Below, piece after piece: positions 46,238-57,780 of a stretch of 64,000 nt of DNA (position 1 is its first letter; every line of letters starts with the position of its first letter). The position numbers and the translations under genes are program-made. This stretch comes from Pseudomonadota bacterium (GTDB taxonomy: Bacteria; Pseudomonadota; Gammaproteobacteria; Burkholderiales; Burkholderiaceae_C), in the NCBI GenBank assembly GCA_021805825.1, contig JAJZEC010000004.1, forward strand, positions 1-64,000. The letters run 5' to 3'. The notes under the pieces are model-generated. The model searched no databases and had not been told where the DNA came from. It was given only the letters and a program-made list of their open reading frames with translations.

Positions 46238-47154
46238 ACGTCGCCGCGGATCTGCTGCAGGCGCCGGATCGCATGGCCGAGGTCGGGCGCGGCGTGCGCA
46301 TCTGCTGGCGCAGCTGCGGCCCCGAGGATGGGGAACCGGTGCTGCTGATCGCCGGGCTGGCGCTGCAGCTGATCTCGTGGCCGCAGGCGCTGATTGGCGG
46401 CCTGGTCGACGCCGGCCTGCGGGTGATCGCCGTCGACAACCGCGACAGCGGCCTGTCCACGCATGCGCCGAGCCCGCCTCCGGGACGCCTGCGGCAACTG
46501 CTGTGGCTGCCGCCGCCCGCCAACTACGCGCTGCAGGACATGGCCGATGACATGGCCGGGCTGCTCGATGCCCTGCAACTGCGCAGCGCGCATGTCGTGG
46601 GCATGTCGATGGGCGGCATGATCGCGCAGTGCCTGGCCAGCGCGCATGTGCCGCGGGTGCGCACCCTGTGCTCGATCTTCTCCACCACCGGGGCGCGCAA
46701 CGTCGGCCAGCCGGCGCCATCGACCTACGGCTACCTGCTGCGATCGGTTCCGGCCAGCGCGCAGCAGTCGGTCTCCCAGTACGTGGCCTTGATGCGCCAC
46801 ATCGGCAATGCGCAGGAATCTGGCGCCGAGCAGGAATGGGCCGACTACGCGCTGCGCGCCTGGAGCCGCGCGGGGGGCCGCATCGATGCCGCCGGCACGG
46901 CGCGCCAGATCGCGGCCATCCAGAAGTCCGGCGACCGCAGCGCCAGCCTGCGTGCCATCCGCGCACCGACGCTGGTGCTGCACGGCGAGCGCGACCTCAT
47001 GGTGCATCCCAGCGGCGGCCGCGCCACCGCGGCGCTGATTCCCGGAGCGCGGCTGCAGATCCTGCCCGGGCTTGCGCACCAGATCGTCGCCGCCCGCGCC
47101 CCCGAGTTGCTGGGCCACCTGCTGGGGCACATGCGCGGCGAGGCCGCGCGCTGA
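46234..47154 (+). CDS. Alpha/beta hydrolase
   Basis: The 306-residue protein starts with GTG at 46234, overlapping the upstream stop (GTGA). It has the oxyanion segment LLIAGLALQLISWPQ, the nucleophile elbow GMSMGG, a catalytic Asp near LVLHGERDLMVHP and His in PGLAHQIVAARAP. The DNRDSGLS segment is common in hydrolases of the esterase/haloperoxidase group. The substrate is unknown; coupling to a quinone/enone reductase hints at xenobiotic or lipid breakdown. Confidence 0.88.
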   Translation: MNVAADLLQAPDRMAEVGRGVRICWRSCGPEDGEPVLLIAGLALQLISWPQALIGGLVDAGLRVIAVDNRDSGLSTHAPSPPPGRLRQLLWLPPPANYALQDMADDMAGLLDALQLRSAHVVGMSMGGMIAQCLASAHVPRVRTLCSIFSTTGARNVGQPAPSTYGYLLRSVPASAQQSVSQYVALMRHIGNAQESGAEQEWADYALRAWSRAGGRIDAAGTARQIAAIQKSGDRSASLRAIRAPTLVLHGERDLMVHPSGGRATAALIPGARLQILPGLAHQIVAARAPELLGHLLGHMRGEAAR

Positions 47155-47175
47155 GCGCGCGCGGGGTGTGCGGCA

Positions 47176-47943
47176 TCAGCCGGGCATGCGCGCCACGCGC
47201 AGGCTGAGTGGCCAGTCGATGCACCGCGCGTCGCCGGCCGGCCCCTCGCTCTCCCAGGCCCGGCGCAGGTGCTCGTGCACTTCGACCCATGCCCCGGCGC
47301 CCCGCGCGGCCTCGGCGCCGCGCAGCGCCGACCACGTGCGCAGGTAGCCCAGCAGCTGTTCCAGGCTCCATCGCGCCTGCATGCGCAAGGCCGGCGCGGG
47401 CAACGCCTCGAAGGGGAAATCCAGCGTGCGGTAGCCGCTGCGCACATGCGCGCGCTCGGGCGGCCAGTACGCGCCCAGCATCCGGTCATGGATCTCGCGC
47501 AAGGCCAGCCCGGCCGCGCCGTCGAGCTCGGGCACGCCGTAGCTGACGAGGGCGAGCACGCCATCGCGTCGCAGCACGCGGCGGGCCTCGGCGTAGAAGG
47601 CCGGCAGATCGAACCAGTGCGCGGCCTGCGCCGCGCTGAGCAGGTCGACGCTGTGCCCCGGTAGGCCGCTGTCCTCGGCGCGGGCGACGTGGTAGTGCAC
47701 GCGCGGATGGGCCTGCGCATGGCGCAGCTGATCCGCGCTGGCATCGGTGGCGACGACGCGCTCGAAGTGCGCGGCCAGCTGCGTGGCCAGCTGTCCGGCC
47801 CCGCAGCCGCAGTCCAGCGCCAGCGCCCGCGTCGGGGCGATCCCGGCCAGCCATTGCGCCAGGCGCGCGGGGTACAGCGGGCGGTGCCGCGCGTACTCGG
47901 CGGCGCGGGCGGAGAAATGATCCTTGAACGGGGTGCCGGACAT
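47176..47943 (-). CDS. Class I SAM-dependent methyltransferase
   Basis: The 255-residue protein has SAM motif [17 protein letters not shown], the acidic loop [14 protein letters not shown], motif [19 protein letters not shown] and a [16 protein letters not shown] strand. It matches the methyltransferase-11 group with [20 protein letters not shown] at the N-terminus. The substrate is not identifiable. It is followed on the same strand by no close gene and is convergent with the hydrolase gene. Confidence 0.88.
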   Translation of the reverse strand: MSGTPFKDHFSARAAEYARHRPLYPARLAQWLAGIAPTRALALDCGCGAGQLATQLAAHFERVVATDASADQLRHAQAHPRVHYHVARAEDSGLPGHSVDLLSAAQAAHWFDLPAFYAEARRVLRRDGVLALVSYGVPELDGAAGLALREIHDRMLGAYWPPERAHVRSGYRTLDFPFEALPAPALRMQARWSLEQLLGYLRTWSALRGAEAARGAGAWVEVHEHLRRAWESEGPAGDARCIDWPLSLRVARMPG

Positions 47944-47994
47944 CGCGGGTCTCGATGCCAGCGTAGCAGGGCGGCGCGCGGGCCGTTCAATCGT

Positions 47995-48774
47995 TCAATG
48001 GGACATCAGCACCGGCAGTGTCATGGAGCAGAGAACCGCCCGCGTCACACCGCCGAGCAGCCACTCCTGCGCCCGCGAGTGTCCGTAGGCGCCCATGACC
48101 AGCAGGTCGGCGCCGAGCTCGGCGGCGTCGCTCAGCAGCAGCTCGGCGACGCCGGCATCGCGCAGCACCGGGGTCATCGGGGGCGATGCCGCGTAGTCGG
48201 TGTCGCCCAGACCCTGCAGGGCGCACTGGGCCTGCACGCCGTGGCGTTGCAGGAAGGCGCAGGCGGCAGGCAGCGATTGCGCGGCTGCGGAGTGCGCGCT
48301 GCCGTAGGCGTGGATGCGCACGCTGCGCGCCCGCCGCAGCAGCGGCAGGGCGTCGCGCAGAGCGCGCGCCGACTGGCGTCCGCCGTCCCAGGCGGCGAGG
48401 ATCGTGGTTCCGGCGTGGTTGCCCAGTTCGGCCAGCCGCGGCTGGAAGAGCAACGGGCAGGTGGAGTCCATCAGCAACTGCGAGGCCAGCCGCATGTGCG
48501 GCGAGCGCGGCGACTCGGCGGGCGGCTGCCCGAGCAGCAGCAGGTCGGCGCAGCAGCTGGCCTGCAGCAGGGACTGCGCCCCCGGCTCGATCGCCCGGCA
48601 GGTGGCTTCGATGCCCTGCAGCTCGAGCTGCGCGCCGGCACAGTCGATCGCATCGGGCGCGCTGAGCACCTCCACGCTGGCCCGCTGGCCAGCGGCCAGC
48701 AACCTTGCCAGACGCAGCAGACGGAGATCCTGTCCCTGCGGTTGGGCATACACCGTGATGCGGTAGCGCTCCAT
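47995..48774 (-). CDS. Universal stress protein, tandem-domain
   Basis: The 259-residue protein comprises two Usp-like halves. The second keeps the nucleotide-binding signature in [20 protein letters not shown] followed by VTRAVL and [10 protein letters not shown]. The first half is degenerate but keeps [15 protein letters not shown]. Usp proteins respond to starvation and stress. It ends 51 bp before the methyltransferase start on the same strand. Confidence 0.82.
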   Translation of the reverse strand: MERYRITVYAQPQGQDLRLLRLARLLAAGQRASVEVLSAPDAIDCAGAQLELQGIEATCRAIEPGAQSLLQASCCADLLLLGQPPAESPRSPHMRLASQLLMDSTCPLLFQPRLAELGNHAGTTILAAWDGGRQSARALRDALPLLRRARSVRIHAYGSAHSAAAQSLPAACAFLQRHGVQAQCALQGLGDTDYAASPPMTPVLRDAGVAELLLSDAAELGADLLVMGAYGHSRAQEWLLGGVTRAVLCSMTLPVLMSH

Positions 48775-48795
48775 CGAGTCTCTCCTGCCTGTCGG

Positions 48796-48823
48796 GATCG
48801 GCGATCGGCGATCGGCGATCGGC
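48796..48823. repeat. Four tandem copies of the heptamer gatcggc
   Basis: A 28-bp array of exact 7-bp units lies immediately upstream of the usp start (48774) in the usp-purT divergent region. Not being a multiple of three, and located in a leader, it could vary in copy number without affecting protein. Function is unknown. Confidence 0.75.
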
Positions 48824-48963
48824 GCGGCACGTGGGCCTGCGCAGTGATCCGGCCACCGAGCATAGGCAGCCGGCCCCGGCGCTGCCTTGCGCCGGCGCAA
48901 GTCCACGGCCGCGTCCCCGATGGCATTGGCTATGCTGGGGCTTTCGGCCTGGAGGCTGCGACC

Positions 48964-50181
48964 ATGACCCCGAACCTTCCCTCCCTCGGAACCCCGCTGT
49001 CGGCGGCCGCGCTGCGCGTGATGCTGCTCGGCGCCGGCGAACTCGGCAAGGAGGTCATCATCAGTCTGCAGCGCCTGGGGGTCGAGGTCATCGCCGTCGA
49101 CCGCTACGCCAACGCCCCCGGGCAGCAGGTGGCGCACCGCGCACATGTCCTCGACATGAGCGATGGGCGGGCCCTGCGCGAGCTGGTGCTGGCCGAGCGT
49201 CCGCACCTGATCGTGCCGGAGATCGAGGCCATTGCCACCGAGGCGCTGCTGGAGATCGAGGCCGAAGGCCTGGCCGAGGTCATCCCCACCGCGCGCGCGG
49301 CGCAGCTGACGATGAACCGCGAGGGCATCCGGCGCCTGGCGGCCGAGGAACTCGGGCTCCCGACCTCGCCCTACGCCTTCGCCGAGACCCTGGAGCAGCT
49401 GAAGCAGGCGATCGCCTCGGGGATCGGCTATCCCTGCGTGCTCAAGCCGGTGATGTCCTCCTCCGGCAAGGGCCAGTCGGTGCTGCACGGCCCCGGCGAT
49501 CTGCAGGCCGCCTGGGAGTACGCGATGGCGGGCGGGCGGGTGCGGTTGCCGCGGGTGATCGTCGAGGGCTTCATCGACTTCGACTACGAGATCACGCTGC
49601 TGACGGTACGCGCCGTGGATCCGGATCGTGGTGCGGTCACGACCTCCTTCTGCGAGCCCATCGGTCACCTGCAGGAGCATGGGGACTATGTCGAGTCGTG
49701 GCAACCGCAGCCGATGTCGGCCGCCGCGCTGCAGGCGGCGCGCGACATGGCGGGCAGGGTGACTGGCGCGCTGGGCGGGCGCGGGATCTTCGGGGTCGAG
49801 TTGTTCGTGCGTGGCGACCAGGTCTGGTTCTCCGAGGTCAGCCCGCGGCCACACGACACCGGGCTGGTGACGCTGTGCTCGCAGCGGCAGTCGGAGTTCG
49901 AACTGCATGCCCGCGCCATCCTCGGGCTGCCGGTGGACACCGCCTTGCGCGAGCCCGGAGCCTCGGCGGTGATCTACGGCGGCGCGGAATGCGCGGCGTT
50001 GCGCTTCCCCGGCGCGGCGCGCGCGCTGGCCGTGCCCCGCTCCGACCTGCGGCTGTTCGGCAAGCCCGAGAGCCACCTGCGCCGTCGCATGGGGGTTGCG
50101 CTGGCCGCGGGCGACGACGTGGCGCAGGCGCGGGAGCGCGCCGCTCTGGCGGCGCGGGCGGCGCGGCCCGAGGTCGCCTGA
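48964..50181 (+). CDS. purT: Formate-dependent phosphoribosylglycinamide formyltransferase
   Basis: The 405-residue ATP-grasp protein matches Pur[54 protein letters not shown] and [14 protein letters not shown]. It makes formyl-GAR from GAR, formate and ATP in purine synthesis without folate. A TATGCT -10-like box (48931-48936) lies 27 bp before the ATG. No other pur gene is near. Confidence 0.96.
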   Translation: MTPNLPSLGTPLSAAALRVMLLGAGELGKEVIISLQRLGVEVIAVDRYANAPGQQVAHRAHVLDMSDGRALRELVLAERPHLIVPEIEAIATEALLEIEAEGLAEVIPTARAAQLTMNREGIRRLAAEELGLPTSPYAFAETLEQLKQAIASGIGYPCVLKPVMSSSGKGQSVLHGPGDLQAAWEYAMAGGRVRLPRVIVEGFIDFDYEITLLTVRAVDPDRGAVTTSFCEPIGHLQEHGDYVESWQPQPMSAAALQAARDMAGRVTGALGGRGIFGVELFVRGDQVWFSEVSPRPHDTGLVTLCSQRQSEFELHARAILGLPVDTALREPGASAVIYGGAECAALRFPGAARALAVPRSDLRLFGKPESHLRRRMGVALAAGDDVAQARERAALAARAARPEVA

Positions 50182-50269
50182 GCAGCGCGGGCGCCGGCGG
50201 CTGCCGTAGCATTGGTCTCATGGCGGCCGCCGCGCCGCCTCCCTCCTGCCTGCCGATGCCTGCGTTGCG

Positions 50270-51397
50270 ATGGAAAAGACCCAAGCCACCGAATTCATCC
50301 ACAGCTCCCTGGCGTTGATGGTCAAGCGCGGGGGATCCGACCTGTTCCTGTCGGCCGGCTTCCCGCCGGCGATCAAGATCGACGGCAACGTCGAGAAGCT
50401 GTCGGTGCATCCGCTGACCGCCGAGCACACGCAGGCGCTGGCGATGGCGGTGATGAACGACAAGCAGCGCCGCGATTTCGAGGCCAACAAGGCGGTGAAT
50501 TTCGCGATTTCCCCGACCGGCATCGGTCGCTTCCGGGCCAACGCCTTCACCCAGCGCGGCAGCGTCGCCCTCGTGGCGCGCAAGATCCCGCTGGAAATCC
50601 CCACCCTCGACGGCTTGCTGCTGCCGCCGGTGCTCAAGGATCTGGCGATGACCAAGCGCGGGTTGATCATCTTTGTCGGCGCCACCGGCAGCGGCAAGAG
50701 CACCTCGCTGGCGGCCATGGTCGACTGGCGCAACGAGCATTCGCAGGGCCACATCATCACCATCGAGGATCCGATCGAGTTCCTCCATCCGCACAAGAAT
50801 TGCATCGTCAACCAGCGCGAGGTGGGCATCGACTCGGTGGGCTGGGACGACGCGCTGAAGGACACCCTGCGGCAGGCGCCCGACGTGATCCTGATGGGGG
50901 AGATCCGCGATCGCGAGACCATGGATCAGGCGGTGGCCTTCGCCGAGACCGGCCACCTGGCGCTGGCCACGTTGCATGCCAACAACGCCAACCAGGCCAT
51001 CGATCGCATCATCAACTTCTTCCCCGAGGAGCGGCGCACGCAGTTGCTGATGGATCTGTCGCTGAATCTGCGCGCCATCGTCTCCCAGCGCCTGATCCGC
51101 CTGGAGCAGGGCAAGGGCCGCGTCGCCGCGGTGGAAGTGATGATCAATTCCCCGCTGATCGCCGAGAAGATCCTCGACGGGCAGGTCGGCGACATCAAGG
51201 ACGTGATGAAGAAATCCCGCGAGACCGGGATGCAGACCTTCGACCAGGCGCTTTTCGACCTGTTCGAAGGTGGCGCCATCAGCTATGAAGACGCGTTGCG
51301 CAACGCCGACTCGATGAACGACCTGCGACTGACCATCAAGCTGCACGGCAAGCGCCAGAGCGGCGAGGTCGAGACCGGCCACCTGTCGATCCTCTGA
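50270..51397 (+). CDS. pilU: Type IV pilus retraction ATPase PilU
   Basis: The 375-residue protein begins MEKTQATEFIHSSLALMVKR and carries Walker A GATGSGKST, the Asp box IITIEDPIEFLHPH, Walker B DVILMGEIRDRETM and the His box TGHLALATLHANN. The N-terminus and the C-terminal tail beyond SRETGMQTFDQALFDLFE match PilU rather than PilT. PilU assists PilT in pilus retraction and twitching. No pilT is adjacent here, although the two are usually paired. Confidence 0.9.
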   Translation: MEKTQATEFIHSSLALMVKRGGSDLFLSAGFPPAIKIDGNVEKLSVHPLTAEHTQALAMAVMNDKQRRDFEANKAVNFAISPTGIGRFRANAFTQRGSVALVARKIPLEIPTLDGLLLPPVLKDLAMTKRGLIIFVGATGSGKSTSLAAMVDWRNEHSQGHIITIEDPIEFLHPHKNCIVNQREVGIDSVGWDDALKDTLRQAPDVILMGEIRDRETMDQAVAFAETGHLALATLHANNANQAIDRIINFFPEERRTQLLMDLSLNLRAIVSQRLIRLEQGKGRVAAVEVMINSPLIAEKILDGQVGDIKDVMKKSRETGMQTFDQALFDLFEGGAISYEDALRNADSMNDLRLTIKLHGKRQSGEVETGHLSIL

Positions 51398-51420
51398 GCG
51401 GCGCAGGCGACGCTCAGAGG
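51391..51420. terminator. Perfect 10-bp stem terminator between pilU and the DUF3079 gene
   Basis: CCTCTGAGCG (51391-51400), a 10-nt loop and CGCTCAGAGG (51411-51420) form a perfect stem that includes the pilU stop codon and ends just before the convergent DUF3079 stop. TTTC follows on the plus strand. It is a strong candidate for a bidirectional terminator. Confidence 0.65.
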
Positions 51421-51422
51421 TT

Positions 51423-51662
51423 TCACAACGGTCCGGCCTCGCTTCGCGCGTCGGCCGATGGCGTGGCGTCGAGGCCGAAATCCATCCAGTCCTCGCCCAG
51501 GACTTCGCTCGGGTGCTGGGTGCGCTCGGAACCGTTGCCGCAACGCATGGAGTCGGCTGGGCAGTAGCGATGGCAGCCCCAGCAGATGCGTTCGGGGTGC
51601 GCGGGATGCAGCGGGAATCGGCGCGGGGTGTCGGTGGACAAGACGGAACCTCCAGCCTCCAT
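51423..51662 (-). CDS. DUF3079 small cysteine-rich protein
   Basis: The 79-residue protein has the DUF3079 core: FPLHPAHPERICWGCHRYCP, ADSMRCGNGSERTQHPSE and LGEDW. Four Cys (CWGC, YC, RC) suggest a small metal site. The family is common in Burkholderiales and has no known function. The ATG at 51662 is used; a TTG near 51640 is closer to the conserved core. Confidence 0.85.
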   Translation of the reverse strand: MEAGGSVLSTDTPRRFPLHPAHPERICWGCHRYCPADSMRCGNGSERTQHPSEVLGEDWMDFGLDATPSADARSEAGPL

Positions 51663-51736
51663 CAGACGCCGGATGCCGCGCGCGGGCCTTGATCCAGGGC
51701 AAGGCAGGCCGCCGACGCGGGGCCGCGCGGCAGGAC

Positions 51737-53068
51737 TCATCCCACCGCTTGCACCAGGATGGCGCGGAAATCGTTGACGTTGGTCAGCGTCGGCCCGGTC
51801 AGCAGCGAGTCGCCGAGGGCGGAGAAAAATCCGTGCCCGTCGTTGTCGTCGAGGCTGTCGGCCGGGCGCAGACCGGCCGCGCGCGCGCGCTCCAGGGTGT
51901 CCGGGCCGAGCAGCGCGCCGGCGATGTCGGCGCCGCCGTCGACGCCGTCGGTGTCGCCGGCCAGTGCCCAGATCCCGCGCTGCCCGCGCAGCGCCACGCC
52001 GAGGGCAAGCAGGAATTCCACGTTGCGACCGCCACAGCCCTTGCCCCGCACGGTGACCGTGGTCTCGCCCCCCGACAGCAGCACGCAGGGCGGCGCGAAG
52101 GGTTCGCGGTGACGCGCCACCGACTGCGCCAGGCCGGCCATCAGCTTGCCCACCTCGCGCGCCTCGCCCTCCAGCGCGTCGCCCAGGATGTGCACGCCGT
52201 AGCCGGCGGCCCGCGCCACCGCTGCCGCCGCCTGCAGCGCCATGCGCGGCGCGGCTACCAGGCGGTAGGCGGCGCGCTCCAGGCGCGGATCGCCGGGCTT
52301 GATCGATTCCCCGCGCCCGCTGCGCAGCAGTTCCATGGCCGCGGCCGGCAGTTGCACGCCGTAGCGGCGCACGATCTCCAGTGCGTCCCCGCAAGTGCTG
52401 GGGTCGGCCACCGTGGGGCCGGAGGCGATGTCGACCGGGTCGTCGCCGGGCACGTCGGAGATCGCCAGGGTCAGCACCCGCGCCGGATGGCAGGCGGCGG
52501 CCAGTCGGCCGCCCTTGATGCCCGACAGATGCCTGCGCACGCAGTTCATCTCGCCGATGCCGGCTCCGCAGCGCAGCAGTTCACGGTTGAGCGCCTGCTC
52601 GTCAGCCAGGCTCAGGCCGGGCAGGGGCAGAGGCAGCAGGGCCGAACCGCCGCCCGAGATCAGGCACAGCACCAGGTCGTCGGGGCCGAGGCCGCGCACC
52701 CGTTCCAGCATGCGCCGTGCCGCATGCAGGCCGGCTTCGTCGGGAACCGGGTGCGCGGCCTCGACGATCTCGATGTGCCGGCAGGGCACGCCGTAGCCGT
52801 AGCGCGTGACCACCAGGCCCTCGAGCGCTGCGCCGACGCGCCCCTGTCCCTTCCAGTGCGCTTCCCAGTGTGCTTCCACGGCCTGCGCCATCGCGGCCGA
52901 GGCCTTGCCGGCGCCGATCACCAGCAGGCGCCCGCGCGGCGCCTCGGGCAGATGGGGCGGCAGGCACAGCGCCGGCTGCGCGCTGGCCACCGCGGCGTCG
53001 AACATGCGCCGCAGCAAGGCGGCTGGATCCTGCGCGCGCTGGAGGGACTCGGGGGGCGGGGTGAGCAT
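51737..53068 (-). CDS. Glycerate 2-kinase (GckA/TtuD, MOFRL family)
   Basis: The 443-residue protein has LLVIGAGKASAAMAQAVEAH, CLISGGGSALLPLPLPGLSL, LSGIKGGRLAAACHPARVL, SDVPGDDPVDIASGPTVADP and the C-terminal MOFRL part (LSGGETTVTVRGKGCGGRNV; ALAGDTDGVDGGADIAGA). These define class II glycerate kinases that make 2-phosphoglycerate; TtuD-type proteins were earlier called hydroxypyruvate reductases. It is the last gene of the gcl-hyi-glxR-kinase set and completes the glycerate pathway. Confidence 0.92.
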   Translation of the reverse strand: MLTPPPESLQRAQDPAALLRRMFDAAVASAQPALCLPPHLPEAPRGRLLVIGAGKASAAMAQAVEAHWEAHWKGQGRVGAALEGLVVTRYGYGVPCRHIEIVEAAHPVPDEAGLHAARRMLERVRGLGPDDLVLCLISGGGSALLPLPLPGLSLADEQALNRELLRCGAGIGEMNCVRRHLSGIKGGRLAAACHPARVLTLAISDVPGDDPVDIASGPTVADPSTCGDALEIVRRYGVQLPAAAMELLRSGRGESIKPGDPRLERAAYRLVAAPRMALQAAAAVARAAGYGVHILGDALEGEAREVGKLMAGLAQSVARHREPFAPPCVLLSGGETTVTVRGKGCGGRNVEFLLALGVALRGQRGIWALAGDTDGVDGGADIAGALLGPDTLERARAAGLRPADSLDDNDGHGFFSALGDSLLTGPTLTNVNDFRAILVQAVG

Positions 53069-53086
53069 GAGGGTCGGGTTCCGGGG

Positions 53087-54022
53087 TCAGGACGGTGCCT
53101 TTGGTTGCTGGCCGAGTTCGAAGTCTGCCAGCTTTTCCAGCGCGCGCACCATGGCGCAGTGGTCCCACCCGCGTCCGCCCTGCGCGGCGCAGGCGTTGAA
53201 CAATTCCTGCGCGGTGGCCGTGTTGGGCAGCGACACGCCCAGCGCACGCGCGCTGGACAGCGCCAGGTTCAGATCCTTCTGGTGCAGCTCGATGCGGAAG
53301 CCCGGGTCGAAGTTGCGGCGGATCATGCGCTCGCCGTGCACCTCCAGCACCCTCGACGACGCGAAGCCTCCGAGCAGCGCCTCGCGCACCCGCGCCGGAT
53401 CGGCGCCGGCGCGGGCGGCGAACAGCAGCGCCTCGGCGACGGCCTCGATGTTCAGCGCGACGATGATCTGGTTGGCGACCTTGGCGGTCTGGCCGTCGCC
53501 ATGGCCGCCGACCAGGTTGATGTTCCTGCCCAGCAGCTGGAGCAATGGGCGCACACGCTCGAACACCCGGGCTTCGCCGCCGACCATGATGGACAGGGTG
53601 GCGTTGCGCGCGCCCACCTCGCCGCCCGAGACCGGCGCATCCAGGTAGTCGCAGCCCAGAGCGGCGATGCGTGCCGCGAATTCCTTGGTGGCGATCGGGG
53701 AGATGGAGCTCATGTCGACCACCACCTTGCCGGGGCTCAGGCCCTCGGCCACGCCGGCCGGGCCGAACAGCACGGCCTGCACGTCGGGGGTGTCGGGCAC
53801 CATCAGGAACACCACGTCGGCTCGCCGGGCGACCTCGAGCGCGCTGTCGCAGCGCACCGCGGTGCTGTCGGCGATCGCCTGGGCCAGCTTGCCGCGGGTG
53901 TGCACGAACAGATGGTGTCCGGCAGCTGCCAGGTGGGCGGCCATCGGCGCGCCCATGATGCCCAGGCCGATGAAGCCGATCGGTTGTGCGCCCGGGCTGG
54001 GGGAGGGGGTCGGGGAGTGCAT
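53087..54022 (-). CDS. glxR: Tartronate semialdehyde reductase (2-hydroxy-3-oxopropionate reductase)
   Basis: The 311-residue protein has the beta-hydroxyacid dehydrogenase fold: GFIGLGIMGAPMAAHLAAAG, DMSSISPIATKEFA, DAPVSGGEVGARNATLSIMV and the catalytic Lys in GDGQTAKVANQIIVALNIEA. It reduces tartronate semialdehyde made by Gcl to D-glycerate with NAD(P)H. It lies 18 bp before the kinase gene and 23 bp after hyi. Confidence 0.93.
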   Translation of the reverse strand: MHSPTPSPSPGAQPIGFIGLGIMGAPMAAHLAAAGHHLFVHTRGKLAQAIADSTAVRCDSALEVARRADVVFLMVPDTPDVQAVLFGPAGVAEGLSPGKVVVDMSSISPIATKEFAARIAALGCDYLDAPVSGGEVGARNATLSIMVGGEARVFERVRPLLQLLGRNINLVGGHGDGQTAKVANQIIVALNIEAVAEALLFAARAGADPARVREALLGGFASSRVLEVHGERMIRRNFDPGFRIELHQKDLNLALSSARALGVSLPNTATAQELFNACAAQGGRGWDHCAMVRALEKLADFELGQQPKAPS

Positions 54023-54045
54023 GGTGGGTCTGGCTCCGTGGTCTG

Positions 54046-54837
54046 TCAGTTCCGGTGGGTGCCGGCCAGGCTGCGCATCCAGCCCAGGCCGGCCTCGGTA
54101 CCCGCGGCCGGCCTGTATTCACAGCCGATCCAGCCGGTGTAGCCGATGCGATCCAGGTGCTCGAACAGGAAGGGGAAGTGGATTTCTCCGCTACCCGGCT
54201 CGTTGCGCCCGGGGTTGTCCGCGATCTGCACATGCGCGATGCGCGCCAGGTGCCGCTGCAGATTTGCCGCCAGTTCGCCCTCCATGCGCTGGGCGTGGTA
54301 GATGTCGTACTGCAGGTAGATGTTGGGCGCGCCGACCTCGTCGAGGATGCCCAGCGCCTGGTCGCTGCGGTGGACGAAAAAGTCGGGTATGTCGAAGGTG
54401 TTGATCGGCTCGACCAGCAGCTTGAGCCCCGCGCGCGCCAGTTCGCCAGCCGCGTAGCGCAGGTTGGCCACCAGCGTGGCGCGCAGCAGCGCCGGGTCGG
54501 CGCCAGCCGGTGCCTTGCCGGCCAGGCAGTTGAGCTGGCCCACGCCGAGTTGCCGGGCATAGTCGAGGGCCGTGGCCACGCCGGCGCGGAACTCCTCGAC
54601 GCGCTCGGGCAGGCAGGCGATGCCGCGCTCACCGCCGTCCCAGTCGCCGGCCGGCAGGTTGTGCAGCACCAGGCGCAGCCGGTGCTCGTCGAGTCGTTGG
54701 CGAATGCTGGCGGCGGGCCAGGCATAGGGAAACAGGAACTCCACCGCCTCGAAACCGGCGTCGGCGGCGCGCCCGAAGCGATCGAGGAAGGGAAGCTCGG
54801 TGAACAGCATGCTGAGGTTGGCTGCGAATCGCGGCAT
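54046..54837 (-). CDS. hyi: Hydroxypyruvate isomerase
   Basis: The 263-residue TIM-barrel protein (AP endonuclease 2 family) begins MPRFAANLSMLFTELPFLDR. It carries VEFLFPYAWPA, LHNLPAGDWDGGERGIACLP, LVEPINTFDIPDFFV, YDIYHAQRMEGE and HVQIADNPGRNEPGSGEI, all typical of Hyi. It interconverts hydroxypyruvate and tartronate semialdehyde. It sits between gcl and glxR with short gaps. Confidence 0.93.
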   Translation of the reverse strand: MPRFAANLSMLFTELPFLDRFGRAADAGFEAVEFLFPYAWPAASIRQRLDEHRLRLVLHNLPAGDWDGGERGIACLPERVEEFRAGVATALDYARQLGVGQLNCLAGKAPAGADPALLRATLVANLRYAAGELARAGLKLLVEPINTFDIPDFFVHRSDQALGILDEVGAPNIYLQYDIYHAQRMEGELAANLQRHLARIAHVQIADNPGRNEPGSGEIHFPFLFEHLDRIGYTGWIGCEYRPAAGTEAGLGWMRSLAGTHRN

Positions 54838-54872
54838 GATGCGGTCTCCGTGTCGTCCCGGGTTGTCGGGGT

Positions 54873-56669
<1,797 letters not shown>

Positions 56670-56745
56670 GATTGTTGCTCCTGTTGCAGGGGGTCGTGCC
56701 GTGCATTCTGGCCAGCCCGCGCCCGCGCCGGAAGAGGGCCGCGGG

Positions 56746-56771
56746 GCATATTGCATATTCCCTGGAGGAAT
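56746..56771. promoter_or_regulatory. LysR-type operator in the gcl/lysR intergenic region
   Basis: ATTCC-N5-GGAAT (56757-56771) is a palindrome containing the LTTR pattern T-N11-A. It is preceded by two tandem GCATATT units (56746-56759) that may include a -10. It lies 35 bp before the regulator start and ~88 bp from gcl. This fits control of both genes by the LysR protein; binding is inferred. Confidence 0.55.
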
Positions 56772-56805
56772 GGACAACCGGGTGCGCGTGTGGCCTACTG
56801 GCGCC

Positions 56806-57711
56806 ATGGAACGCATGCAGGACATTCGCCTGTTCATCCGGGTCGTCGATCTCGGATCCTTCAGCCGCGCCGCGGCCGAGCTGGGCATCGGACAGCCGGC
56901 GGCCACGAAGCAGATCGCGCAGATGGAACGAAAGCTGGGCGCGCGGCTGCTGCATCGCTCCACGCATGGCGTGTCGCCGACCGAGATCGGTCTGCTGTAC
57001 TACGACAAGTGCCGGCTCATCGCGCACCATGCCGAGGAGGCGCAAAGCGTGGCCGCGCTGCTGCAGGCGAAAGTGCAGGGTGGGCTGCGCGTGAGCGCTT
57101 CCGTGGCCTTCGGGCGACGCGTGCTCGCTCCGCGCCTGATGCAGTTCCTGCGCATCAATCCCCAGCTGCAGGTGGATCTTTCGGTCAACGACCGCTACGT
57201 CGACCTCGTCGAGCAGGGCATCGACGTGGCCATCCGCATGGGTCGGCTGGCCGACTCCACGCTCGGGGCGCGCTACCTGGGCGTCAACCCCTGGCTGGTG
57301 GCGGCAAGTCCCGGATATCTGGAGCCCCGCGGCCTGCCGACCCACCCGAGCGAGCTGGCCGCGCACGAAGCGCTGGTGTACAGCTCGGTGCAGGGCGATG
57401 CACGCTGGCACTTCGCCGGGCCCGGGCACCAGGCGGCGGTGGTGCCGGTGCGCGGGCGCCTGCGCTCGAACAGCCTGTCCACGCTGCTGGAGGCGGCCTG
57501 CGAGGGCATGGGGGTGGCCATCCTGCCCTGGTACGTGGCGCATGCCGAGGTGCGCAAGGGCCGCCTGGTCGCGCTGCTGCCGCAGTGGTCGCTGCCGGCG
57601 CAGGAAATCCACGCCGTCTACCCGTCTCCCAGCCTGGTTCCGGCCAAGGTGACCCGCTTCGTCGACTGGCTGCAGGGCAAGTTCGGCGAACGCTGGTGGG
57701 CCCAGCCCTAG
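56806..57711 (+). CDS. LysR-family regulator of glyoxylate/glycolate genes
   Basis: The 301-residue protein has an N-terminal HTH ([40 protein letters not shown]) and a periplasmic-binding-type effector domain ([38 protein letters not shown]). ATG 56806 or 56815 is preferred: the longer frame from 56770 would begin inside the operator and has GGAGG only one base from the ATG. Its place between gcl and glcD implies that it regulates both units, perhaps with glyoxylate or glycolate as signal. Confidence 0.85.
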   Translation: MERMQDIRLFIRVVDLGSFSRAAAELGIGQPAATKQIAQMERKLGARLLHRSTHGVSPTEIGLLYYDKCRLIAHHAEEAQSVAALLQAKVQGGLRVSASVAFGRRVLAPRLMQFLRINPQLQVDLSVNDRYVDLVEQGIDVAIRMGRLADSTLGARYLGVNPWLVAASPGYLEPRGLPTHPSELAAHEALVYSSVQGDARWHFAGPGHQAAVVPVRGRLRSNSLSTLLEAACEGMGVAILPWYVAHAEVRKGRLVALLPQWSLPAQEIHAVYPSPSLVPAKVTRFVDWLQGKFGERWWAQP

Positions 57712-57780
57712 CGGGATGCCGCGCTGGGGCACAATGCGAATTCCACATTACGCGCAATGGATTCGAGGAGAGTCGCCATC

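Noticed and set aside
50270..51397. PilT identity for the pilus ATPase
   Set aside because: The N-terminal MEKTQATEFIHSSL and length of 375 residues match PilU; PilT is shorter and starts differently.
53087..54022. 3-hydroxyisobutyrate dehydrogenase as the identity of the glxR-type gene
   Set aside because: Same superfamily, but the gcl-hyi-glycerate kinase context favours tartronate semialdehyde reductase.
56770..56805. Upstream ATG start for the LysR gene
   Set aside because: It lies within the operator palindrome, with GGAGG one base away; the HTH begins after 56806.
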